A DNA stretch of 56,085 bases, taken from positions 1 to 56,085 of the forward strand of contig CAMBPB010000010.1 in NCBI GenBank assembly GCA_945869465.1. Reading direction: 5' to 3'. Positions 18,100 to 24,627 of the stretch are shown in pieces. The position numbers were made by a program, and so were the translations under genes. This stretch comes from Prosthecobacter debontii. Lineage in GTDB: Bacteria > Verrucomicrobiota > Verrucomicrobiia > Verrucomicrobiales > Akkermansiaceae. Each line of letters starts with the position of its first letter. Position 1 is the first letter of the stretch. The notes below the pieces were generated by a model that saw only the letters and a program-made list of their open reading frames with translations, had not been told where the DNA came from and ran no database searches.

Positions 18100-18190
18100 T
18101 TAAAATTCGTCGTATTCAATGGGGTTAATCCACTCCTCAGCTAGTTTGACTAATGCTGCATAACAAGAATCAACATCATTGCTAGGAAAT
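18100..18190 (-). pseudogene. C-terminal stump of a second island gene (cyanobacterial-like)
   Basis: On the minus strand the last ~29 codons before a stop read FPSNDVDSCYAALVKLAEE and then WINPIEYDEF, a plausible native C terminus in AT-rich DNA. Upstream of it the frame runs straight into repeat copy B (18192-18322), so the rest of the gene is missing. It would lie directly upstream of the Rad52-like gene on the same strand. I do not recognise the family. Confidence 0.5.
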
Positions 18191-18191
18191 T

Positions 18192-18322
18192 GCTTTGGGG
18201 GTGAAGGCCGTTGCAAGAGCTGGTGGCCGGACCGGCCTGCCTGTCGTAGTCTTCTTGGCCTTCTTGGCCTTCGTAGCTTCAGCGAAGTAGGCGGCGAAGA
18301 CTGGAGGCGGGGAAAAGGGGCT
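18192..18322 (-). repeat. Direct repeat, copy B (right edge of the island), with an internal expansion
   Basis: The same core as copy A and the same orientation. It differs mainly by a ~40-base insertion built from CTTCTTGGC units (minus strand: AKKAKK). The minus-strand translation gives VFAAYFAEATKAKKAKK followed by TTGRPVRPPALATAFTPK, against TTGRPVRPPVLATDFTPK in copy A. Between this and the gene at 18575 I see only a GGCGG...CCGCC hairpin (18505-18522). Confidence 0.75.
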
Positions 18323-18574
18323 TGGCATCTGAAGGACGCGTGCATACGCGCTCAGAACACGGGATGGAAATCTCATCGATCTTTGGGGGAGTTAGAGGGG
18401 AGAGGCGGCACGCCATGACCGCTGACAAGTGTAGCATGCCACGAAATCCGCTTCAAGGAATTATTGATTGAATTGGTGGTGGACCCCTTCCTCGACCTGG
18501 TTGGCGGCCGTCTTGCCGCCTATGCCTCTCATCCGAGTGATCAGGCGGGGATGTTCTAAGTCAGCGTATATGCC

Positions 18575-18832
18575 GTGGCATCCTGCACGGATTCAAAAAT
18601 TCCAAATCGTGAGAAAAAGCTGACGCTCAAACTGCTCGCCGGCGATAACACCAAGGAAATCGCCGAGGCCTACTTTGGCAGAGTGTCGAAAATGGGTGAG
18701 ATGCTGGAGGGCGGCACTTACAGCCTCAGCTACGGCAAGACCAAGTCCTGCACCGTCATGCTCCGCTGGAACACCGAAGACAATCCAGAGCATCCCGATC
18801 TGGAGGCAATCGCCCTCAAGGCTTTGGATTGA
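18575..18832 (+). CDS. Hypothetical small protein, possibly 5'-truncated
   Basis: An 85-residue frame from a GTG start. The sequence (KKLTLKLLAGDNTKEIAEAY, later GGTYSLSYGKTKSCTVMLRW) has protein-like composition with a C-terminal acidic helix, but I recognise no family. Host-like base composition resumes here after the island. The first residues (ASCTDSKIP) could be the end of a lost lipoprotein signal, so it may be a remnant whose 5' part went when the island entered. It overlaps the convergent rhodanese gene by 17 nt. Confidence 0.45.
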   Translation: MASCTDSKIPNREKKLTLKLLAGDNTKEIAEAYFGRVSKMGEMLEGGTYSLSYGKTKSCTVMLRWNTEDNPEHPDLEAIALKALD

Positions 18833-19277
18833 CACCCTTGACCCGGCCGGCCTCGCTCAACGCGCGCCACCCCCCGCGCAGCACGAAAACCTCCGCTCCG
18901 AGGTCGAGCTTGCGGATCCGTTCGGCGATCTGACGGCTGACCCCGCAATTTTCATCCCCACAATAGACAATGACCCGGGGACTCGCGACAATCCTAACCG
19001 CCGCATCCGCTTCAAACGCCTGCATGTCCTCCGCCGGATCCAGATTCCACAACACCGATCCTGGCACGCCAGTTTTATCCCAATCCGAGCGCTTGCGGGC
19101 ATCCACCCACAACACGGACTCTCCCACCGGAATCGCGTCCAAACATAACTCGTCGGGTTTCAAGGTCGCGGGATCGCAGCGGAACAACCGGTTTGGATAG
19201 CCCTTGATGAGGAACGTTCCGCCAGCCGCAGCCAGCGCAATGGCGGCAATCACCACCCACTCTCGCCAAGGATTCAT
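18816..19277 (-). CDS. Membrane-anchored rhodanese-domain protein
   Basis: A 153-residue protein: one N-terminal membrane helix (WVVIAAIALAAAGGTFLI, about 7-24), then a single rhodanese domain with LWVDARKRSDWDKTGVPGSV and the active-site loop YCGDENCGVSRQIAERI. Rhodaneses carry sulfur as a persulfide on the loop cysteine; here either Cys of CGDENC could serve, as the loop is not the classic six-residue CxxxxR form. The N-terminal anchor predicts a periplasmic location. The start overlaps the DUF1573 gene by 4 nt. It is the last gene of a five-gene ECF sigma operon on this strand, so it is probably induced with that stress regulon. Confidence 0.82.
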   Translation of the reverse strand: MNPWREWVVIAAIALAAAGGTFLIKGYPNRLFRCDPATLKPDELCLDAIPVGESVLWVDARKRSDWDKTGVPGSVLWNLDPAEDMQAFEADAAVRIVASPRVIVYCGDENCGVSRQIAERIRKLDLGAEVFVLRGGWRALSEAGRVKGVNPKP

Positions 19278-19966
19278 GGCTTCGCCACCGCGTCAGACGG
19301 GCTGGGCCTGCGCACCGTGGTGAAAACCTGCTGAATCCGGTGCTTCTCAAGCGGGCAGTCCGTCTCGATGCGAAAAATCCCCAAACCGGGGGATTTCAAG
19401 TCGGTCGGAGTGATCACCAGGTCGTAGCTTTTCCCCTCCTCAAGGGTCTTCACCTCGTATTTGTAGGCGTCCGAGGAGGATGTCACCGAGACCACCCGGA
19501 TGGGTTTGTCATATTTCATCGTAATTCGAATGGTCTGGGGCTCGACCTTGCCATTGAGGTCCCATTTCAAGGTTTTGGGCTCCATGGAAACGAGCACCGG
19601 GATATGCACGCGCACCGTCAGCGACAACGACGGCCGGTCTTCCGGGTCACTATCGAGCCACAGCGCCACCGTCTTGTCGATTACTCCGGCAAAGTTCCCC
19701 ATGTCGAATTTGGTCCGGACCACGCCCGACTCACCGGGCGCATAGCTGCGCTTTCCATCCTTGATTGTTACCGCCATGCAAGAGCAGGTCGAATCATACT
19801 TGGCGATGGTGACCGGTTTGTCGGTGCGGTTGGTAAACTCGAAATCGGTAGTCACCGTGGTGACCTCCGCCGGAGCATGGGCTTCCTTGAGAGTTTGCGG
19901 AAAATCCAACTTTCCCGCCTGAACGAGGGCCATCAAGCCCAGCCAAATGCCGCATGCGGTTCTCAT
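19274..19966 (-). CDS. DUF1573 domain periplasmic protein
   Basis: A 230-residue protein with a signal peptide (MRTACGIWLGLMALVQAG). DUF1573 features are clear: TTDFEFTNRTDKPVTIAKYD, the Cys pair in STCSCMAVTIKDGK, and APGESGVVRTKFDMGNFAG. The fold is an immunoglobulin-like sandwich (ASPM-SPD-2-Hydin relative) of unknown biochemical role. The C-terminal ~110 residues (LTVRVHIPVLVSMEPKTLKW onward) form a second beta-rich part. It lies in an operon with 4-nt overlap to the rhodanese gene and a 9-nt gap to the upstream secreted protein. Association of DUF1573 with a rhodanese suggests, but does not prove, a shared sulfur or thiol task. Confidence 0.85.
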   Translation of the reverse strand: MRTACGIWLGLMALVQAGKLDFPQTLKEAHAPAEVTTVTTDFEFTNRTDKPVTIAKYDSTCSCMAVTIKDGKRSYAPGESGVVRTKFDMGNFAGVIDKTVALWLDSDPEDRPSLSLTVRVHIPVLVSMEPKTLKWDLNGKVEPQTIRITMKYDKPIRVVSVTSSSDAYKYEVKTLEEGKSYDLVITPTDLKSPGLGIFRIETDCPLEKHRIQQVFTTVRRPSPSDAVAKP

Positions 19967-19975
19967 AGTGAGATA

Positions 19976-20479
19976 CTATGAGCCCGGTTTCGGTTCCGAT
20001 GCAAGCGCCACGGCGATAATCAGCCGCCCCCCGCGCCATTCCGGACCGAGCACGAACAACGGCCGGTCGCCTTCCAGTCGCGCGTCGGTTTTCACGATTT
20101 TCTTGCGGCCGAGCCATAATTCCAGATCCAGAACCGCCGATTTTTTTGTAGGCCGTCCTTGCGCTTCAAAGCGCACCAGCACTTCGTCCGAGGGCTTCAA
20201 GGGTTGCGCCCAGCTTTCATAGCTTCTGAGCAAGGGTTGCGTGTCCTGGCCGAGCAGTTGGTAATGTTTGAAACGAAGCCGCGCCTCCTTTTGCAAGCGC
20301 ACTGTCGTTTCCTTCGCCACGACAGCTTTTGCACCCGCTGCTTTCGGATTTCCGTTGGTCGCGTGATAAACCGTCACACTGACCCTGCCAATTTTCGATT
20401 TTCCAGGATCCTCGTCGGCACCGGCCATGACCGACAACGAAAACCCCACCCATGCGATCATCCAGTTCCGGCGGTTCAT
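19976..20479 (-). CDS. Hypothetical secreted protein of an ECF operon
   Basis: A 167-residue protein with a short signal (MNRRNWMIAWVGFSLSVMAG). The mature part is predicted beta-rich (VSVTVYHATNGNPKAAGAK, LDLELWLGRKKIVKTDARLE) without cysteines or a motif I know. The start overlaps the anti-sigma-like gene by 4 nt and the stop lies 9 nt before the DUF1573 gene, so it belongs to the same transcript as the sigma factor. It may be the periplasmic signal partner of the anti-sigma protein, judging only by position. Confidence 0.7.
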   Translation of the reverse strand: MNRRNWMIAWVGFSLSVMAGADEDPGKSKIGRVSVTVYHATNGNPKAAGAKAVVAKETTVRLQKEARLRFKHYQLLGQDTQPLLRSYESWAQPLKPSDEVLVRFEAQGRPTKKSAVLDLELWLGRKKIVKTDARLEGDRPLFVLGPEWRGGRLIIAVALASEPKPGS

Positions 20480-21090
20480 AAGGTCAATTCGGCATTCCCT
20501 TCGGCAGCCGTTTTCGGCTCAAATCCGGCCGTCGCATCGCTTTCACGCGCTTCATGCAACGATACGGATTTTGAGAAATCCGTATCGTCCGGGATCGCCG
20601 CCACCCCGTTCAGAACGATCACCGTAGCGGACGCGTCCATACTTGCGAAGCGCTCCGCCTTGACCCCGTTCTCGGGTGTGTAGACGAAGGGCTCCACCGG
20701 AATCGCCCGTGGCGCCCCGGCGACGTCGATCGCGGGAGGTCGGGCATGCGATTGCGCCCCGAGCCAAAACGCCAGCAGCATGCCGGCGCATGCCGCAAAG
20801 GGCATCAGCAGGGACTGCCAGGCAATCCGCTGCTTCGCCACCGTGGCGGGTTGAGTCGCTTCCTCGCGAATCGCCCGCGCCACGCGCTGGTTAAAAAACT
20901 CCGGGTACGGCGGTTCTTCCGCTGCCGGAATCGTCGCCGCCATCAGCCCGCGCCAATGCCGGACTTCCTCACGAGCGGCGAGCTGCGGCGGATGGTCCTT
21001 CGCCCATGTTTCCATCGTCGCAAGGTCCTCACCATGCAACTCGTCGTCCAGCCACAGGGCCAGTTTGGTTTCATCGGAATTCGTATTCAT
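20476..21090 (-). CDS. Anti-sigma-factor-like membrane protein
   Basis: A 204-residue protein. The N-terminal ~85 residues are soluble and helical (LALWLDDELHGEDLATMETW, with GLMAATIPAAEEPPYPEFFN) and resemble anti-sigma factors lacking the zinc motif. One membrane helix follows (SLLMPFAACAGMLLAFWLG, about 98-116), then an outer tail (GVKAERFASMDASATVIVLNG). It overlaps the 3' end of the upstream ECF sigma gene by 20 nt and the next gene by 4 nt. The logic is that of a sigma/anti-sigma pair, with the first part binding the sigma factor at the inner face. Confidence 0.78.
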   Translation of the reverse strand: MNTNSDETKLALWLDDELHGEDLATMETWAKDHPPQLAAREEVRHWRGLMAATIPAAEEPPYPEFFNQRVARAIREEATQPATVAKQRIAWQSLLMPFAACAGMLLAFWLGAQSHARPPAIDVAGAPRAIPVEPFVYTPENGVKAERFASMDASATVIVLNGVAAIPDDTDFSKSVSLHEARESDATAGFEPKTAAEGNAELTL

Positions 21091-21733
21091 CTTTTAACAG
21101 TAGTTGGAGTTTCTGCCGGGCATAAAAAAGCCGGCTCATCACCGTCCCGAGTGAGCTCGCCATCACCTCGGCAATTTCCTTGTATGAGAGCCCCTGCACA
21201 TCCTTCAGAAGAACCACCTCGCGGTGTTCAGGGGACAATTTCCCCAGCGCGATCTCGATCTTCACGCGCAATTCGCCATGAGCCATCACGGCATCTGGCG
21301 AGTCAGCTCCCGACGGCGTGGTCAATGATGACGAATCGATCCGCTCCCGGTCGAAAATCTCGTCATTCAATTCCCCCGCGCTCTCAAGTTTGCGTTTCCG
21401 GGTGAAGTCATAAACCGCATTGTGGGCGATTCGGTAAAGCCACGTGGAGAACCGGGCCTTCGCCTCGAATTTCGGCAGGGCTTGCCATGCCTTGATGAAG
21501 ACCTCCTGTGAGAGATCCCACGCGTCGGCTTCCTGAGGGATCATGTTCCGGATCATGGCGAAAATTCTTCCTCGGTGACGGGTCACGAGGGCATCGTAGG
21601 AAGCAAGATCTCCTTGTTGCGCCCGAGCCACCAGCCGGAAATCATCGTCCGGATCATTCAATGAAATCTCCGGATCGACGGGACCGACAGCTTCCCGCGG
21701 ACCATTCGACGGTTCTTCATTGGATTTATTCAT
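21071..21733 (-). CDS. ECF-type RNA polymerase sigma factor (first gene of a five-gene operon)
   Basis: From the ATG at 21733 the protein has 220 residues. Region 2 (about 30-105) shows DLASYDALVTRHRGRIFAMI, DAWDLSQEVFIKAWQALPKF and ARFSTWLYRIAHNAVYDFTR. Region 4 (about 155-210) shows LSPEHREVVLLKDVQGLSYK and EIAEVMASSLGTVMSRLFYA, close to the RpoE/SigW type. The upstream extension to 21913 is rejected: it overlaps the start of no conserved block and is Cys/Arg-rich. It is followed on the same strand by anti-sigma, secreted protein, DUF1573 and rhodanese genes, with overlaps or tiny gaps. Confidence 0.92.
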   Translation of the reverse strand: MNKSNEEPSNGPREAVGPVDPEISLNDPDDDFRLVARAQQGDLASYDALVTRHRGRIFAMIRNMIPQEADAWDLSQEVFIKAWQALPKFEAKARFSTWLYRIAHNAVYDFTRKRKLESAGELNDEIFDRERIDSSSLTTPSGADSPDAVMAHGELRVKIEIALGKLSPEHREVVLLKDVQGLSYKEIAEVMASSLGTVMSRLFYARQKLQLLLKDEYEFR

Positions 21734-21830
21734 CGCTCGCTGGAAAAACACCCCATCCTTTCCGGGACAACGCGGGCAGAGTGACCGCTGGAAGGCACCC
21801 GCGCAACCCGGAATCTTGGGATTGACCAGC

Positions 21831-22289
21831 TCATGCCACCTCCGTGACTTGCAGGAGCGGGGCATCGAGCGTGTCTCCCACACGCAGTCCGAGCAGCCTC
21901 TGATAGAGACCACTGGCCGGGGTCAACAAGGTAATTTCCCTTCCCTCGTGGGAAACGACCCGTCCGCCCGACGAGGGAACGAGCAAGTAAAATCCGGTTT
22001 CCCCCGCGAGGTCGGCTTCCACCAGCGCCCCGGCATCGATCCGATCCTCCATGGCGAAATCCGCCAGCGTGAGCCCCTCGAAAATCCGCAACGTTTCCGC
22101 CAACTCATCGACCTGTCGCGCCTGTCCGGCCGCCAGATACGATGCCTCGAGGCTGCGCGTGTCATATTTCCCCTCCGCCTTGCTGCCCGGGTCGGTGGCG
22201 GCGGCATGCGCTTCAAGCGCGGCCTTGGTAAGACGCTCCAATTGCGTCCGAAGGTCGGCGCGGATTTGTGCGAGCAGAGCGGATTTCAT
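21831..22289 (-). CDS. GreA/GreB-family-like transcription factor
   Basis: The ATG at 22289 gives 152 residues. The N-terminal half is helical, with the block AEGKYDTRSLEASYLAAGQA diagnostic of a short Gre-related family known from proteobacteria and Verrucomicrobia. The C-terminal half (about 88-152) is the FKBP-like Gre domain (ALVEADLAGETGFYLLVPSS, LLGLRVGDTLDAPLLQVTEV). The long acidic-tipped coiled coil of real GreA is reduced, so transcript-cleavage activity is uncertain; binding in the RNA polymerase secondary channel is an inference from the family. The frame to 22466 is the remnant of another gene read out of frame. Its ATG overlaps the stop of the rhamnosidase remnant by 4 nt. Confidence 0.78.
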   Translation of the reverse strand: MKSALLAQIRADLRTQLERLTKAALEAHAAATDPGSKAEGKYDTRSLEASYLAAGQARQVDELAETLRIFEGLTLADFAMEDRIDAGALVEADLAGETGFYLLVPSSGGRVVSHEGREITLLTPASGLYQRLLGLRVGDTLDAPLLQVTEVA

Positions 22290-22459
22290 GGGAGGGCGCT
22301 GACAAAATCGTAGCCACCGAGCGCCTTGAAGAACCACTGGCTGACCGATCCGAACATCGGATGATTGTTGGAATAGGTGTTGTCGCTGCCGGCCCAGTGT
22401 TCCCAAAGCGTGGTGGCTCCGTTTTTCAACATCCACCCCCAACCCGGAATATTGGGTTG
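22286..22459 (-). pseudogene. C-terminal remnant of an alpha-L-rhamnosidase (GH78)
   Basis: On the minus strand a ~57-codon frame reads PNIPGWGWMLKNGATTLWEH, then WAGSDNTYSNNHPMFGSVSQ and WFFKALGGYDF, ending in a stop. This is the very conserved end of the GH78 catalytic barrel (GWG-ML-GATTLWEHW ... HPMFGS-WF). Full GH78 enzymes have 700 or more residues; here everything upstream is absent and a sulfatase gene begins its coding 82 bp away. The stop overlaps the Gre-like start as ATGA, as in an intact operon, so the deletion removed the 5' part only. Confidence 0.82.
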
Positions 22460-22540
22460 ATTGCAATGCCAGAGGTCATGACCTGGAAAATCGGCATTTC
22501 GCGCCCGCATGGCAAGTGATTCCCTGCGGTGACCCGTCTT

Positions 22541-23836
22541 TCACTCTGCGAGTAAGCGCCGCAGGGCCTCGACGCGGGCGGGTTCGGCTTCAGCGAGGTC
22601 CTTCTTTTCCCAAGGATCATTGCGCAGGTCGTAAAGTTCCGTCCTGCCACCGGCTTTCTTGAGACCTTCGGGCACGATCAACTTCCACCAACCTTCGATC
22701 ACCCAGCGTGACTCCATGCTGCGCGTCGGTTCCTTAACATCGGCGATGTCATGGTTGTATTGTTCGCCGAAGATTCGCTTGCGTGCTTCAACGGATTTTT
22801 CATTGGCAAGGTTGATGCCGGGAAGTCCCTTGGGGACCTGGGTGCCTAGCAGGCCGGCCAAGGTCGGCCACAGGTCGAGGTTGCTGGCGAGGTGCTCTTG
22901 GTCGATGCGTGCCTGAATCTTACCGGGCCACGAAATCATGATCGGGGTGCGGACTCCGCCTTCGTAGGAGGTTTGTTTCGAGCGCGGGGCAAAGCGGTTA
23001 GCTTGTTTGGGATCCTGGATGTAGCCGTTATCGGTCGTGAAAATGATGACCGTGTTGTCACGCAGGCCTTTCTTGTCCAGATAACCAAGCAACTCTCCGC
23101 AAGTATTGTCGAACCATTCGACGCTGGCCCAGTAACGGGCGACGGCTTCAGTGGGCGCCAGTTTGAGATACTTCTTTAACAGGTCGGCGGGCGGCGTGTG
23201 CGGAGAGTGGGGCAGCATCGGCGCATACCAAACAAACCACGGCTTGTCGCCCGCTTGTTCGATGAAACGGAAAACCGGATCGAGCCCCTTGCGACCGATC
23301 TCCAGACCGGCGTCGCCATGCCGGCCGGCCGGCCCCTTGCCGCTGGTCATTGAATGGGTGAAGCCGGCGGTCGCGACCGGATCGCCTTCCCACCACTTGC
23401 CGGTCTGCAGGGCGAGGTAGCCGCTTTTCGTTAGATCCCGCACCAGGTTGGGTTGTTTTGCGAATCCGCCGATGATGCTTTCGTAGTAGGGAGCGTACTC
23501 GGGATTGGCGCGCTGGCCCATGCCGCTTGCCTTTGGCAACGCGGGATCGTTGCCGGTCACGCCATGTTGCCGCGGATAGAGGCCGGTCGCGATGCTGGCC
23601 AGCGACGAACGACACAAGGGCACCGGCGAATAGCCGCGCTGGAAAGTCAGCGAGCGGGCGGCGAGTTGATCGAGATGCGGGGTCTCAATCTGCGGGTGAC
23701 CCATGAAGCCATAGTCACCCCACCCCTGGTCATCGGAAATGATCAGCACCACGTTCGGGCGCCGCTTGGTTTCGGCGGCGTGGCTGGCGCCGGGAACCAA
23801 CGCGCACAACAGCAGGATGGCCAAGATCGATTTCAT
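22541..23836 (-). CDS. S1-type sulfatase with atypical formylglycine motif (CRSSL)
   Basis: From the ATG at 23836 the product has 431 residues with a Sec signal (MKSILAILLLCALVPGASHA). It follows the sulfatase family: metal site RPNVVLIISDDQGWGDYG (D35, D36), GLYPRQHG, the ALQTGKWWEGD block and IIFTTDNGYIQD. The activation site that should be C-x-P/A-S-R is C75-R-S-S-L here. The Cys to be converted to formylglycine is present, but Pro and the following Arg are not. CRPSL-like variants exist in Planctomycetota/Verrucomicrobiota sulfatases, so activity is likely but the maturase recognition may differ. Substrate: probably a sulfated polysaccharide, as suggested by the neighbouring rhamnosidase remnant; no sulfatase-maturing enzyme is in the window. 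Confidence 0.9.
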   Translation of the reverse strand: MKSILAILLLCALVPGASHAAETKRRPNVVLIISDDQGWGDYGFMGHPQIETPHLDQLAARSLTFQRGYSPVPLCRSSLASIATGLYPRQHGVTGNDPALPKASGMGQRANPEYAPYYESIIGGFAKQPNLVRDLTKSGYLALQTGKWWEGDPVATAGFTHSMTSGKGPAGRHGDAGLEIGRKGLDPVFRFIEQAGDKPWFVWYAPMLPHSPHTPPADLLKKYLKLAPTEAVARYWASVEWFDNTCGELLGYLDKKGLRDNTVIIFTTDNGYIQDPKQANRFAPRSKQTSYEGGVRTPIMISWPGKIQARIDQEHLASNLDLWPTLAGLLGTQVPKGLPGINLANEKSVEARKRIFGEQYNHDIADVKEPTRSMESRWVIEGWWKLIVPEGLKKAGGRTELYDLRNDPWEKKDLAEAEPARVEALRRLLAE

Positions 23837-23911
23837 AGGCCCCAAGGGAAACAGGATTCCCCCCCGGACACCAAGCAGAAACGAAGCCCCGCGGACTTTA
23901 ACCCGGCGCCG

Positions 23912-24595
23912 TCACGGAGCACGCGGCGGAGTGAAGGCCTTGACGTCCTGAAACGTGGAAATGCGCGGGCGGCCCGACGGCCCATCCACATAGGCAAAGA
24001 TCAGATAACGCATGCCGGGAAGGAAACGCAGCAAGCTTTCGCTGGCGGTGATCCAATTTTTTTCCTGCTGGAATTCGAAAACCACCGGAGCCATGTTGAA
24101 ATCGTCGCGTTGTTTGGGCAAACCGAAACCATGGGATCCGGCGGGACGGAGCATGATCTTGTTCTCGCCGACCACGAAGCGAATGTCCTGATTGTAGAAA
24201 TTCGCAACGAAGGCGCCTCCATCGGGGAAATTTTTGTCGGAGTCCTCAATCACGTAAACCCGCCACGGCAGCGCGTCGGGGGTTTTTGCGCCATCGATAA
24301 ACACCAGAATGGCGGACTTCGTGTTTGCAGGAATCGTCGCGGTGGCGGCGGGCTTGCGGTCCTTGGGCGAGACAAAGCGGATGGTGTTGCCCTTGACGTC
24401 GCAGACCATCGCCGGAGAAAGCCGGTCTTCGGGAATCTCACAGGAAATCTCGGCGTCCTTGTCGGCGAGGATCATCAGCTTTTCAGGCGGCGTGGTGCCG
24501 TCCATGCAGAGGAAACGGCAGCTCACCTTGACGGCATTCTGCGCATTGGCAATCGCCGGGCTGAGGAGTAACAAACAGAACCAAAGTGCGCGCAT
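23912..24595 (-). CDS. Hypothetical secreted protein next to the PilX-like giant
   Basis: The ATG at 24595 starts a signal peptide (MRALWFCLLLLSPAIANAQ); the product has 227 residues. The mature part is beta-rich (KVSCRFLCMDGTTPPEKLMI, SAILVFIDGAKTPDALPWRV) with two early cysteines. I recall similar proteins encoded beside Verru_Chthon-type genes but cannot name a family. It begins 32 bp after the stop of the 1,200-residue PilX-like gene on the same strand, so it is likely co-transcribed and may take part in assembly or display of that protein. The longer start at 24631 lacks a signal logic. Confidence 0.7.
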   Translation of the reverse strand: MRALWFCLLLLSPAIANAQNAVKVSCRFLCMDGTTPPEKLMILADKDAEISCEIPEDRLSPAMVCDVKGNTIRFVSPKDRKPAATATIPANTKSAILVFIDGAKTPDALPWRVYVIEDSDKNFPDGGAFVANFYNQDIRFVVGENKIMLRPAGSHGFGLPKQRDDFNMAPVVFEFQQEKNWITASESLLRFLPGMRYLIFAYVDGPSGRPRISTFQDVKAFTPPRAP

Positions 24596-24627
24596 GATGA
24601 GGTGGAATAGAGCTAACGGGTTTGCGT

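Noticed and set aside
18241..18290. CTTCTTGGC tandem units as a separate gene encoding a Lys-rich peptide
   Set aside because: They are an expansion inside repeat copy B and absent from copy A; no start or family supports a gene.
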